Shown here in pieces: positions 28,586-37,576 of a stretch of 64,000 bases of DNA. This DNA comes from Prochlorococcus marinus subsp. marinus str. CCMP1375 (GTDB lineage: Bacteria > Cyanobacteriota > Cyanobacteriia > PCC-6307 > Cyanobiaceae). The stretch is taken from assembly GCF_000007925.1 (NCBI RefSeq), contig NC_005042.1:1240001-1304000 (forward strand). Reading direction: 5' to 3'. Below the pieces are notes generated by a model that was given only the letters and a program-made list of their open reading frames with translations, was not told the origin of the DNA and searched no databases. Positions within the stretch are counted from its first letter, which is position 1. The number at the start of each line of letters is the position of its first letter. Position numbers and translations under genes: made by a program.

Positions 28586-30070
28586 TTAAGCCTTCCCCTT
28601 TAAACGAGCAATGAAACATAAAACAATTAAAAGGCTTGAGATCAAAGGGATCTCTCCCCAACGGACGTATCCACTAATTTTTTGAGAGACGTTAATATCT
28701 ATAACACCTACACCTTCATTGAAAGGCTCAATGATGGATTTGATTTTCCCAGAGCTCAAAATCATAGAAGTTGGGCCTGTATTCGCAACACTAATTAAAT
28801 TTCGAGCAGATTCAATACTTCTCAATTGTGCTAAAGCAAGAAACTGCCTTTGCAGAGAAATCGGATAAGGATCAAGGTTTGCTATAGCCAGAATCCATTC
28901 CGCTCCATCAAAAATTGCTTTAGCCAAATTATTACCATCACTTAATTCATAACAAATCGCCACTGCCAAAGGGCCTCCATCCCAATCAAAGAATCTAGAC
29001 GCATCCCCTGGATCAACTCCACCAACAAAAGACAATCCATTCCAATTAACACCAGGTAACGATGGGAGCCATTCTCCTAAAGGAACTAATCGATGCTTAT
29101 CTATTGCAGAAGAATAACTAGTACTACCTTCATTAAAAACAAGCAAAGAGCTCATTTGCTTGTTTTTAACCCTTCTAAAGCCCCCTGAAAGTAATGGCAA
29201 AGGAGATGGTGCAAGAAGATTCTGTCCTGCTGACAGTGTCCCCTCAGGAGCAACCATCCAATCTGCTCCCAAATTATCAGCTTCTTCTAAAGCATCCTGG
29301 AGAGAAATAGGCAGTCTCTTTAATTCTCTCAAAGTGAATTTCTGTCTTGTAGGAATATTTGTTTGCCAGAGTGCTATACGTTTAGAAGAAGTGAATTCAT
29401 TATCAGCTAAGAGAATCCATCCAATGCAATGAGCCAATAGAAGAGAGCAAACTCCTAAAGCAAATAATCCCAACCATGGTGATCCTTTTTTAAAAGCAAA
29501 TATGATTTTCCATACCCACCAGCCAAGAATTAATTGAAGTGCAGCCAAGCCTCCTGAGCCAAACCATCTTGCTAAGCCAGCCAGCCATCTATCATAAGGC
29601 AATAGACTATCGCCAAGACCAAACCAAAAAAAAGGGCTTTTAGCAAGACCTACTTCAACAAGACCCCATATCAAAGAAAGCGCAATCACATATAAGAGCT
29701 GATCCTTTGTAGAGCTATTGAGGCGCCTTTGAAAAAAAGGGATTTGCCCAATCAAACTCCAAAGAGCTACTAACAACCCTCCAAGCAATCCACAAGAAAA
29801 CCAAATCAAAATTGCTATTGGTAGACTAAAAGCTATAGGGACACCAATCCAAGTCAAAGGGTGAAGATATAACAGCCATCTATAACTGAGAAGAATTGCA
29901 AACAAACCCCAAAGGAAAACTGCCGAAGGGAATGCCATAGAAGCCCAAAGGCATGCTGTAGAAATCCATATAAAAACAACTCCACCTTGAGAAAGGCCTA
30001 CCCCTGCAAGCAAACCTCCAACTGTTCCAGTTAAAAAGGCAAAATATTTAGAACGACTTAGAGCTAGCAT
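28586..30070 (-). CDS. lnt: Apolipoprotein N-acyltransferase
   Basis: This 494-residue protein adds the third acyl chain to lipoproteins in the plasma membrane. Several transmembrane helices fill about residues 10-215 and the last 20 residues. Between them is the nitrilase-type domain with the catalytic triad region: Glu in WMVAPEGTLSAG, Lys in RRVKNKQM or DKHRLVPLGEW, and Cys in VAICYELSD. It is divergent from the FKBP gene, with about 108 bases shared upstream. Confidence 0.93.
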   Translation of the reverse strand: MLALSRSKYFAFLTGTVGGLLAGVGLSQGGVVFIWISTACLWASMAFPSAVFLWGLFAILLSYRWLLYLHPLTWIGVPIAFSLPIAILIWFSCGLLGGLLVALWSLIGQIPFFQRRLNSSTKDQLLYVIALSLIWGLVEVGLAKSPFFWFGLGDSLLPYDRWLAGLARWFGSGGLAALQLILGWWVWKIIFAFKKGSPWLGLFALGVCSLLLAHCIGWILLADNEFTSSKRIALWQTNIPTRQKFTLRELKRLPISLQDALEEADNLGADWMVAPEGTLSAGQNLLAPSPLPLLSGGFRRVKNKQMSSLLVFNEGSTSYSSAIDKHRLVPLGEWLPSLPGVNWNGLSFVGGVDPGDASRFFDWDGGPLAVAICYELSDGNNLAKAIFDGAEWILAIANLDPYPISLQRQFLALAQLRSIESARNLISVANTGPTSMILSSGKIKSIIEPFNEGVGVIDINVSQKISGYVRWGEIPLISSLLIVLCFIARLKGKA

Positions 30071-30178
30071 TCGACACTTTCTGCAAAAATCATTTGATTC
30101 TTATTAGTTTCAAAAAGTAAGAAATACCTTAATAACAAATCTTCTGCGAGAATCAATTCAGATGAATTACAAATTTCT

Positions 30179-30772
30179 GTGAAAGAGATCTTCATTAGTT
30201 TCTCAATTTTCTTGGCTTGCGTAATTGTTGCAGTTACAAGCCAAATCATTTCGCCATCAATTGTCACAGCAGAAACTAACTTTACTTCAGCTTTGAACAC
30301 TGAAGCAGGTTCACTAAAAACAGAACCTGCCATCCAAAATCCAATGGAATTAGACCCAGACGATCCCAATCCCTCTCTTTTTATAATGGCAAGTAACACA
30401 AAAGCATCAGCTAATTCTCTGGGAGATTCTCTTAAAACAGAGATCACTTCCTCAGGCCTTAGAATTACAGAAATCACCATTGGCTCTGGAGATGAAGCCG
30501 CATCAGGTAAAAACGTCTCAGTAAACTACAGAGGAACTCTGGAAAACGGCAAAGAATTTGATAGTAGTTACGGAAGAGCTCCTTTTACTTTTCCTCTTGG
30601 CGCTGGAAGGGTAATCAAAGGGTGGGATGAAGGTGTTGCCGGGATGAAAGTAGGAGGGAAGAGAGAATTAACTATTCCACCTTCACTAGGCTATGGAGAG
30701 AGAGGCGCAGGGGGAGTAATTCCTCCAAATGCGACTTTAATTTTTGAAGTTGAGTTGTTAGATGTTCAATAG
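30179..30772 (+). CDS. Exported FKBP-type peptidyl-prolyl isomerase
   Basis: This 197-residue protein has an N-terminal hydrophobic signal or anchor (about 5-22), a linker of about 70 residues, then a complete FKBP domain (about 95-197): VSVNYRGTLENGKEFDSSY, FPLGAGRVIKGWDEGVAGM, GKRELTIPPSLGYGERG and LIFEVELLDV. It probably folds proteins in the periplasm or thylakoid lumen. The start is GTG at 30179; no ATG is available before the signal segment. Confidence 0.92.
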   Translation: MKEIFISFSIFLACVIVAVTSQIISPSIVTAETNFTSALNTEAGSLKTEPAIQNPMELDPDDPNPSLFIMASNTKASANSLGDSLKTEITSSGLRITEITIGSGDEAASGKNVSVNYRGTLENGKEFDSSYGRAPFTFPLGAGRVIKGWDEGVAGMKVGGKRELTIPPSLGYGERGAGGVIPPNATLIFEVELLDVQ

Positions 30773-30860
30773 AAAAAAAGATTTCTATTGAATAAATCAA
30801 AAATCACTCATTAATAGAGATGGCCAAGTAATGTGGCAGAAGGTTTTTCATTTGTGACTA

Positions 30861-31334
30861 ATGCTGCGTTTGGCGATCTCATCACTTCTAAAAAGGCTTC
30901 CGGCCCAGAAAGCTCTTGCTCATTGTGATGGACCTTGTGGAGTTTACGATCCTGCATCAGCTCGTATTTCAGCTGAAGCTGTATTGTCTATGACCAAAAA
31001 GCTCTTAGCTTTAACCCCTCCAGAAGGAAAAGATTCATCTGAATGGGCTACATATAACAATACTTTTTCCAGATTTGTTGCTGTAAAAGAAGAACAAGCT
31101 CAGGAAACAAAAAAAGAGCTCCTAATCCTTTGGACAGATTATTTTAAACCAGAGCATTTAGCTAGTTTCCCTGACCTTCATGACACTTTCTGGAAAGCCG
31201 CAAAACTTTGCAGCGCATGCAAAGTAAACATTGACCAATCAAAAACTGAGGAGTTAATGGCTGCTGTAGAGAAAGTACACCATATGTTTTGGAAATCCAA
31301 AGGTCGTTCAGATTCTTGGACTACAGCAAGCTAA
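30861..31334 (+). CDS. sodN: Nickel superoxide dismutase precursor
   Basis: This 157-residue Ni-SOD precursor removes superoxide. After a 20-residue propeptide (LLKRLPAQKALA) comes the nickel hook HCDGPCGVYDP, where His 21, Cys 22 and Cys 26 bind nickel once the propeptide is cut before His 21. The rest is the four-helix bundle. Marine picocyanobacteria commonly use Ni-SOD in place of Fe-SOD, which ties growth to nickel supply. The processing protease sodX follows directly, and a probable nickel permease lies convergent beyond it. Confidence 0.98.
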   Translation: MLRLAISSLLKRLPAQKALAHCDGPCGVYDPASARISAEAVLSMTKKLLALTPPEGKDSSEWATYNNTFSRFVAVKEEQAQETKKELLILWTDYFKPEHLASFPDLHDTFWKAAKLCSACKVNIDQSKTEELMAAVEKVHHMFWKSKGRSDSWTTAS

Positions 31335-31362
31335 AAGGGAAGATTTCAAAGGAAGCATCCTT

Positions 31363-31686
31363 ATATCTTTATTCCTTTTATTAATTGGTTTTCGGCGGCA
31401 TTGTCGTGTTGTCGGAAATTCAATGTTGCCTACATTGAAAAATGGCGATCTAATAATCTACAAGCCTTATAAATATAGAAAAGATAAAATCATTCAAGGT
31501 TCTTTAGTAGTTGTCCAGCATCCTATTCACAAAGAAACATTAATTATTAAAAGAGTTTCAAAGATAAGCTCTTCACATATAGAGATCCTCGGTGACAACA
31601 AGAAAGAAAGTATAGATAGCCGTCAATTTGGACAAATTAATAAACTACAAGTCCTAGGAATTGTTGAGAAAATAATTGCTAAATAA
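31363..31686 (+). CDS. sodX: SodX-type Ni-SOD maturation peptidase (S26 family)
   Basis: The protein is a signal-peptidase-like protease expected to cut the SodN propeptide. The first ATG in the frame (31423) gives 87 residues, but it encodes the Met of VVGNSMLPTLKNGD, so it would exclude the catalytic Ser just before it. The lysine of the dyad is in LIIKRVSK. Translating upstream in the same frame gives a hydrophobic segment and RRHCRVVGNS, back to a stop at 31267, with no ATG, GTG or TTG. ATA at 31363 has AAGGA nine bases upstream and is my tentative start; other near-cognate starts are possible. Confidence 0.8.
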   Translation: MSLFLLLIGFRRHCRVVGNSMLPTLKNGDLIIYKPYKYRKDKIIQGSLVVVQHPIHKETLIIKRVSKISSSHIEILGDNKKESIDSRQFGQINKLQVLGIVEKIIAK

Positions 31687-31703
31687 AATTATCTTTAAAA
31701 TCT

Positions 31704-32372
31704 TCAAAAAATATAACTAGAAGTTTTATGAATCCAGAAAAAGCCTGTAAGGATAGAAAGCAACCCTGTGAATCTGAAAATTATAGGTAGATTATTTTTA
31801 CCTGCTCTCAATGTTGCTAAAGACATTGCAGAAACAACTGCTCCCATAGCAACAATCGAACCTAAAAGGTAAAAAAACAAATATAGGGATGCTCCAAAAG
31901 GAGGAAGAGCTAACGCAGGGATTACGGCAAGAAGATGACTTGCTCCAGCCAAACCATGAAGTAACCCTAAACTTGTGGAAGCATGAGAATGCCGAGAATG
32001 TTTTCTACTTCCTCTGAAATGTAAATGAAAATGTTTATGCTTATTCCCCGAACCATGATGATGGTCATGAGTATGAATATTAAGGCCTAAAGAAGTTCTT
32101 ATAGTAAGGAATCCCACCACTAAAAGAAAAACTCCCACACTTAATTCAGCAAAACTAGACATGCGTTCAATTTGAGCAAAGTCTTTAACCAATATCGCCA
32201 CCGCTGACAAAATAAGAACCCCCGTCGAATGACCTAATCCCCAAGCTAAACCATTTCTCAAAGCCAATTTGGGCTTTCGAAAAGCACTTGGTGCCATTGC
32301 AATCAAATGATCGGCACCTCCCACAACATGAACTGCTCCAGCAGCAAAGCCAGTCAAGATACTAATTAACAT
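31704..32372 (-). CDS. Putative nickel permease in the Ni-SOD locus (NicO/HupE-like)
   Basis: This 222-residue protein has about six hydrophobic segments and a loop that is extremely rich in histidine (HTHDHHHGSGNKHKHFHL and on to about residue 131), flanked by GGADHLIAMAPSAF and SLGLLHGLAGASHLLAVIPA. Such His-rich loops and HxxxxDH-like motifs are typical of nickel or cobalt transporters. Its place next to sodN and sodX supports nickel uptake for Ni-SOD, as inferred for the sodT-type genes. The exact family is uncertain. Confidence 0.75.
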   Translation of the reverse strand: MLISILTGFAAGAVHVVGGADHLIAMAPSAFRKPKLALRNGLAWGLGHSTGVLILSAVAILVKDFAQIERMSSFAELSVGVFLLVVGFLTIRTSLGLNIHTHDHHHGSGNKHKHFHLHFRGSRKHSRHSHASTSLGLLHGLAGASHLLAVIPALALPPFGASLYLFFYLLGSIVAMGAVVSAMSLATLRAGKNNLPIIFRFTGLLSILTGFFWIHKTSSYIF

Positions 32373-32470
32373 TTCATTCGCTCACTTCATTAAGTCTACC
32401 CCATAAGAAAAGACTTTGCTTAATGTTTTCTTGAAAGAAACAACTTAATGATAAAAAGTTCTTCAATGTA

Positions 32471-33352
32471 CTAACCAATTAATTCCTTTAATGCATTAGT
32501 TAGGTCTTTTTGTCTCATCAAAGATTCTCCGATCAAAACTGCACTAGCTCCAAAGGAAGCAACTTTTTGTAAATCTTCACGCGTAAATATTCCAGACTCA
32601 CTAACTAAAAGTACATCTTGTTCTTTTAAAAGATTGGAACATTCAGTCGCAACCTTACAGGTAGTAGTTAAATCAGTTTCGAATGTTTTTAGATCTCGAT
32701 TATTAATTCCAATTAAAGGAAATCCACCAAGTCTAAGCACTCTATTTAGTTCAGCTGCATCATGAACTTCAACCAATATTGACAACCCAAGACTTAATGC
32801 AATTTTGTTTAAATACATCAAATCTTGATCAGAGAGTATCGCTGCAATTAACAAAATTGCATCTGCACCTGAGGCTCTAGCCTGATAGATCTGATAAGGA
32901 TGGAGAATAAAGTCCTTACAAAGCAAAGGGATGTCAATAATCTTCCTGACGTCAGCCAATACATCAAAGCCACCTTGGAAAAAAGTTTTATCTGTAAGAA
33001 CAGACAAGCATGTTGCACCTCCTTTTTGATATGCAATTGCTATATCACCTGGTTTAAAATCTTCTCTAATAAGCCCTCGACTAGGACTTGCCTTCTTAAT
33101 CTCAGCTATCACTGCAGGAGAAGTAACAGAATCCTTTAAAGTTTGTAAAAAATTCTTAGTGTCAGATAATTTCTCAATTTTTGCTATGAGCTTTGGCAAA
33201 GGTAATCGGTGACGAGCAAGTTCTACTTCTCGATCTTTTTCCCACACTATTTTTTCTAAAATATTTCGAGGCTCAGACTCTTCATGCGGTATCGCATATT
33301 CAAGGTTGGCTACCTTAACCTTGGGATTGGGGGGACGACGGCGAATCTCCAT
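32471..33352 (-). CDS. trpC: Indole-3-glycerol phosphate synthase
   Basis: This 293-residue TIM barrel closes the indole ring in tryptophan synthesis. It has [49 protein letters not shown] and VSESGIFT, all core motifs. The N-terminal 30-residue extension ([10 protein letters not shown]) is typical of cyanobacterial TrpC. The lpd stop lies 23 bases upstream. Confidence 0.96.
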   Translation of the reverse strand: MEIRRRPPNPKVKVANLEYAIPHEESEPRNILEKIVWEKDREVELARHRLPLPKLIAKIEKLSDTKNFLQTLKDSVTSPAVIAEIKKASPSRGLIREDFKPGDIAIAYQKGGATCLSVLTDKTFFQGGFDVLADVRKIIDIPLLCKDFILHPYQIYQARASGADAILLIAAILSDQDLMYLNKIALSLGLSILVEVHDAAELNRVLRLGGFPLIGINNRDLKTFETDLTTTCKVATECSNLLKEQDVLLVSESGIFTREDLQKVASFGASAVLIGESLMRQKDLTNALKELIG

Positions 33353-33374
33353 ATGTAAATGTTTTTAAGGGTTT

Positions 33375-34820
33375 CTAAAGTTTTTTCATTTGCTGAACAG
33401 CTTGCTTATAAGCAACCTCAACAACTTCACTCAGAGTGGGGTGAGTATGAACTTCCAAAGCCAGATCAACCACACTCTGTTTTCTTGCTAAAGCATTAGC
33501 TACTTCTTGTATTAAATCAGCAGCATGAAGACCGTATATGTGTGCTCCAAGGATCTGACCGTTATCTTTTCTAAAAAGCAATTTCATTAATCCATCACTC
33601 TCTAATTCCGCTAAAGCCTTTGAGTTGGCTTTGAAATAACTTCGAATTATCCCAAGTGAGAAGTTCTCTTTCGCAGAAATTTCCTTCGCTTGTTCCTCAG
33701 ACAATCCAACTGAACTGATTTCTGGATGGGTAAAAGTTGCTGCAGGAATGCTTCGATAATCTATCTTCCTCTTGTTCCCAAGAATATTGTCGACCGCGAC
33801 TGTACCTTGTGCTGCTGCTGTATGAGCCAACATTAATTTCCCAGTAACATCTCCAACTGCCCAGAGATGAGGTAAAGGTTTGCCATCAACTAAAACTCGC
33901 ATTGATTCATCAATAGGTATAAAGCCTTTATGGGTTTCAACAGACATCGACTCTAAATTTAAATCTTTGCTACTAGGGACCCTACCAGTGGCAACAAGTA
34001 CTGCATCAACCTCTAATTCTTCTACAACAACTCTGGTATTTACATCCGCCAATTCTATCTTTACTGGACACCCAGGCTTGACTTTACTCGCTAGGACACC
34101 TGACTTCGCATCAATATCCCTACCGGCAATTAAATTACGCGAAGCAATTTTAGTTATATCAGGGTCAAATGTAGGCATTACTCTTTCCAACGCCTCAATC
34201 ATAGTTACTTCACAACCGAGCGCTGTATAAACATCTGCAAATTCAAGTCCTATATAGCCACTACCAATAATTGCTATCCACCTTGGAAGCCACTCAAGAC
34301 TAATTGCCTCATCACTTGTAAAGACTGTACGTCCATCAGTCTCAATGCCAGGGGGAACAAAAGGGTCTGAACCTGTGGCTAAAATTACATCTTTTGCAGT
34401 TAAAACTTTATCTACTCCACTACTTTCTCTCACTCCTACTCTTTGAGGACCTTCTAATCTACCTTGTCCTCTCAAAATGATTACGCCTGCTCGCTCTAAA
34501 GTTTTGGTCAAATTATTCCTAACATTAGCAACCAAGTTATTTGCATGATCTGCTATCTTTTGACGTTCAAATCGAACAGGCGCTGCATGAATACCAAACA
34601 AAGCAAGATGATCAGCATTTGCTAATTCACGAACTTTTCCACTCGCAGCCAACAAAGCCTTAGAAGGAACACATCCTCTATTCACACAGGTCCCACCCAA
34701 CTCTCTAGATTCAACAATTCCTACTTTCAATCCATTCTCAGCAGCATGCTTGGCAGCATCAAAGCCACCATATCCTGCTCCAATGACAATCAAATCAAAA
34801 TCGAATTTTGTTTTGCTCAC
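33375..34820 (-). CDS. lpd: Dihydrolipoamide dehydrogenase
   Basis: This 481-residue flavoprotein is the E3 of pyruvate dehydrogenase and perhaps of glycine cleavage. It has the FAD motif VIGAGYGGFDAA, the redox disulfide CVNRGC (45-50), the NAD motif IGSGYIGLEFADVY and the C-terminal dimer motif EVHTHPTLSEV. The start is GTG at 34820. Gaps of about 15-23 bases to the SpoU methyltransferase upstream and trpC downstream suggest one operon. Confidence 0.96.
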   Translation of the reverse strand: MSKTKFDFDLIVIGAGYGGFDAAKHAAENGLKVGIVESRELGGTCVNRGCVPSKALLAASGKVRELANADHLALFGIHAAPVRFERQKIADHANNLVANVRNNLTKTLERAGVIILRGQGRLEGPQRVGVRESSGVDKVLTAKDVILATGSDPFVPPGIETDGRTVFTSDEAISLEWLPRWIAIIGSGYIGLEFADVYTALGCEVTMIEALERVMPTFDPDITKIASRNLIAGRDIDAKSGVLASKVKPGCPVKIELADVNTRVVVEELEVDAVLVATGRVPSSKDLNLESMSVETHKGFIPIDESMRVLVDGKPLPHLWAVGDVTGKLMLAHTAAAQGTVAVDNILGNKRKIDYRSIPAATFTHPEISSVGLSEEQAKEISAKENFSLGIIRSYFKANSKALAELESDGLMKLLFRKDNGQILGAHIYGLHAADLIQEVANALARKQSVVDLALEVHTHPTLSEVVEVAYKQAVQQMKKL

Positions 34821-34835
34821 ATTTTTTAATTGATA

Positions 34836-35630
34836 CTAAGAGGTCATTGTGGCCCGTAGCCTTTCTAAAAGTAGTGGAACTGCTGCAGATGCAACATTTA
34901 GAGACTCAACTTGTTGATTATGAGGCAAACTCACTGAATGAGTACAACAATCCTGAATTGTTGGATGAACACCATCTCCTTCATTACCTAAAACCAATAC
35001 AGTCGGTTTCGTCCAATCAAGCTCCCAGTAAGGAGAAACTGCAAGAACATGGCATGAGTTTGGGCTATAGGTTCCGACAATTTGGAACCCTTGCTTTCTC
35101 GCTTTTTCCAACTTCTCAACAAGTTCATTAATAGAATGCTTTTCTGCACCCCCTAAACGCTGAAAAGGAAGCTTTAATACTGCTCCTGCTGAAGATCGTA
35201 AAACCTTTTGGCCCAGAGGGTCAGCACCTAAAGCAAGCCAAACCAAATCTACATCAGCTGCTAAAGCAGTCCTAAACAAAGTCCCTAAATTTCCTGGATC
35301 CTGTAAACGATCTAATGCCAAGACGAAATTACTTTGATCACTTGGTTGCGGGAGAACACTTAAAGGGAAAATTGATGCCACTCCATTTGGATTAACTGTT
35401 GTCAAAGAAGCTTGAAGAACTGACTGAGTGACAGAGTTTAATTTCACTTGGCTTGGGATTCTTTTTAAAAGTTCTAAGTTATCTTCAATCCATTCAGGTG
35501 TAGCAACTATCTCAGAAGGTCTAGCGCCCGTTTGCAAAGCTTCAAGTAACAAATGAGTCCCCTCAAGCAACAAAGATGAATATTGAATACGTCCTTTAGC
35601 ACTAGATAATTCTCTTAATCTACGAACCAA
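34836..35630 (-). CDS. SpoU/TrmH-family RNA 2'-O-methyltransferase
   Basis: The protein is a trefoil-knot RNA methyltransferase with substrate-binding N-terminus (SAKGRIQYSSLLLEGTHLL) and the three knot motifs LDRLQDPGNLGTLFRTALA, VLVLGNEGDGV and VESLNVASAA. Target RNA is unknown. The TTG at 35630 is the first ordinary start codon in the frame. Upstream, however, the same frame encodes ISSRRNP, which resembles the usual start of this family, and reaches a stop near 35684 without ATG, GTG or TTG. The real start may be a near-cognate codon about 8-10 codons earlier. Confidence 0.9.
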   Translation of the reverse strand: MVRRLRELSSAKGRIQYSSLLLEGTHLLLEALQTGARPSEIVATPEWIEDNLELLKRIPSQVKLNSVTQSVLQASLTTVNPNGVASIFPLSVLPQPSDQSNFVLALDRLQDPGNLGTLFRTALAADVDLVWLALGADPLGQKVLRSSAGAVLKLPFQRLGGAEKHSINELVEKLEKARKQGFQIVGTYSPNSCHVLAVSPYWELDWTKPTVLVLGNEGDGVHPTIQDCCTHSVSLPHNQQVESLNVASAAVPLLLERLRATMTS

Positions 35631-35824
35631 CGGGTTTCGTCGGCTTGAGATCAGTAGCAGCTCAGTCCTATCTATCTTTCAACTCCTCTAATCATCGTAT
35701 TTTGCCTATTTATATATAGCTCTTCATAAGATTTTTTCTTCTCTTCTTTATCAATAGAATCGAAACTAAAATGTGTAAGTGGTTCACTCAGCTTTTAAGG
35801 GATCAATTCCCATGATGAAATTAA

Positions 35825-35907
35825 TGCGGATGGGGAGACTTGAACTCCCACAGCACAAGGCCACATATACCTGAAACATGCGCGTCTACCAATTCCGCCA
35901 CATCCGC
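35825..35907 (-). tRNA. tRNA-Leu (anticodon CAG)
   Basis: The minus strand folds as a class II tRNA: acceptor GCGGATG with CATCCGC, discriminator A, D arm with GGTAGACGC, anticodon stem CATGT/ATATG around loop TTCAGGT, a long variable arm, and a T arm GGGAG-TTCAAGT-CTCCC. The anticodon is CAG. CCA is not encoded. Confidence 0.95.
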
Positions 35908-36077
35908 AAGGAATCAAAAATTAATCATTATGAAAATAAATGATTTCAAGAAAAGTAAGCCCAGAATAATCAAATTCATAGAACAAACTAGCTTTTAATT
36001 CCTTAATAAATCTAGATAAGTGTCTAACGTATTAAATGTTCTTGCATCATCATGATATTCATGTTTTGATTCAGGGC

Positions 36078-37451
36078 ATGCATAGTGTGTCATCAATATC
36101 AGAAGAGAGTCTTTTGCCATTTTTGAGGGTTGAAGGAAAAAATGATTTGTCAGGACAAATCAAAATAAGTGGTGCCAAGAATTCGGCATTAGTGCTAATG
36201 GCTGGAGCGCTATTGACAGAAGAAAATGTTCATTTGAACAATGTCCCTAATCTTACTGATATTGATGTGATGACAGATTTGCTCTTGCACATAGGAGCTA
36301 ATGTCAACCGCAATACAAATCAAGTCCTTCTACAAGCAAATCAATCAGATCTATCTAAAAATGAACTGCCTTATGAACTTGTTCATGCCCTGAGAGCTAG
36401 CTTCGTTTGTATAGGTCCTCTACTTGCAAGACTTGGAGAAGTTAAAACACCTCTTCCTGGCGGATGCAGGATAGGCTGCCGACCTATTGACGAGCATATT
36501 CAAGGTCTAAAAGCTCTTGGGGCATCCGTAAGGATTGATAATGACACTGTTATCGCAAAAATAGTCAATTCTCGCAAAAGACTAATCGGGACAAAAATAA
36601 AGTTCAACTGCAAAAGTGTTGGTGCAACTGAGACAGTTCTTATGGCTGCGACCCTTGCAGAAGGAGAAACGATTCTCGAAAATGCTGCTCAAGAACCTGA
36701 AATTCAAGATCTTGCAAATATGTTGAACAAAATGGGTGCAAATGTACAAGGAGCTGGCACCTCACAAATAAAAATAGAAGGAGTCAGTCATCTAAAAGGA
36801 TGCGTACATGATGTAATTCCTGATCGTATTGAAGCAGGGACTTTTCTGATTGCTTCAGCAATCACACGTTGTCCTCTAACCATAAGTCCTGTTATTCCTG
36901 AACATATTGGTGCTGTTATTAAAAAACTTAAGCAATGTGGCTGCTCAATTGAAAAAGCAGGAAAAGGTCTAAAAATATTCCCAGGAGAGAAAATAAGCTC
37001 CGTTGACATGTCAACAAGTCCCTTCCCAGGCTTCCCAACTGACTTACAAGCACCTTTTATGGCACTAATGAGTATTGCCACAGGAACTTCAAAAATAGAA
37101 GAGACAGTATTTGAAAGAAGAATGCAGCATGTTGGAGAGTTACAAAGGATGGGAGCTCAAATTTCGCTTTCTGAAAACACTGCTTTTATTTCAGGTGTCA
37201 ATGAATTAATTGCTACTTCAATTACTGGGGGAGATCTAAGATCATCTGCTGCAATGGTATTAGCAAGTCTTAGCGCAAAAGGCACCAGCGTGATTCAAGG
37301 GTTAAATCACCTTGATAGAGGATATGAAAATTTTGAGCACAAGCTCAGCCAAGTTGGAGCAATTATCAGTAGAAGTCCAAACAAACTTAAAATAGATACA
37401 AAAAGCTCAGAAGATCTGCAAAAGTTTTCCTCTGGGACCGAAGTAGCTTAA
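36078..37451 (+). CDS. murA: UDP-N-acetylglucosamine 1-carboxyvinyltransferase MurA
   Basis: This enzyme starts peptidoglycan synthesis by transferring enolpyruvate to UDP-GlcNAc. It has [30 protein letters not shown], the active-site loop [16 protein letters not shown] with the catalytic Cys (fosfomycin target), and [11 protein letters not shown]. The frame is open to 36036, but ATG at 36078 has AGGG just upstream and gives 457 residues, so I prefer it. The tRNA-Leu(CAA) gene begins 36 bases after its stop, so murA, the tRNA and argD could share a transcript. Confidence 0.96.
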
Positions 37452-37486
37452 AATCATTATATATTTCTGACATAAAACACATTTAA

Positions 37487-37568
37487 GGGAGCGTGGTGGA
37501 ATTGGTAGACGCACCGCACTCAAAATGCGGCACCTTCGGGTTTGTCGGTTCAAGTCCGACCGCTCCCA
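37487..37568 (+). tRNA. tRNA-Leu (anticodon CAA)
   Basis: Class II tRNA: acceptor GGGAGCG with CGCTCCC, discriminator A, D arm GGTAGACGC, anticodon stem CCGCA/TGCGG with loop CTCAAAA (anticodon CAA), variable arm, and T arm with TTCAAGT. CCA is not encoded. The argD coding region begins 5-8 bases beyond the 3' end. Confidence 0.97.
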
Positions 37569-37576
37569 CTTTTTTG

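Noticed and set aside
30064-30480. Open frame of 138 codons on the minus strand
   Set aside because: It overlaps the FKBP gene and the lnt start on the opposite strand; the FKBP frame has clear family motifs, while this one has none.
37493-37573. Upstream extension of the argD frame (MVELVDAPHSKCG...)
   Set aside because: This is the translation of tRNA-Leu(CAA), a well-known artefact, not protein.
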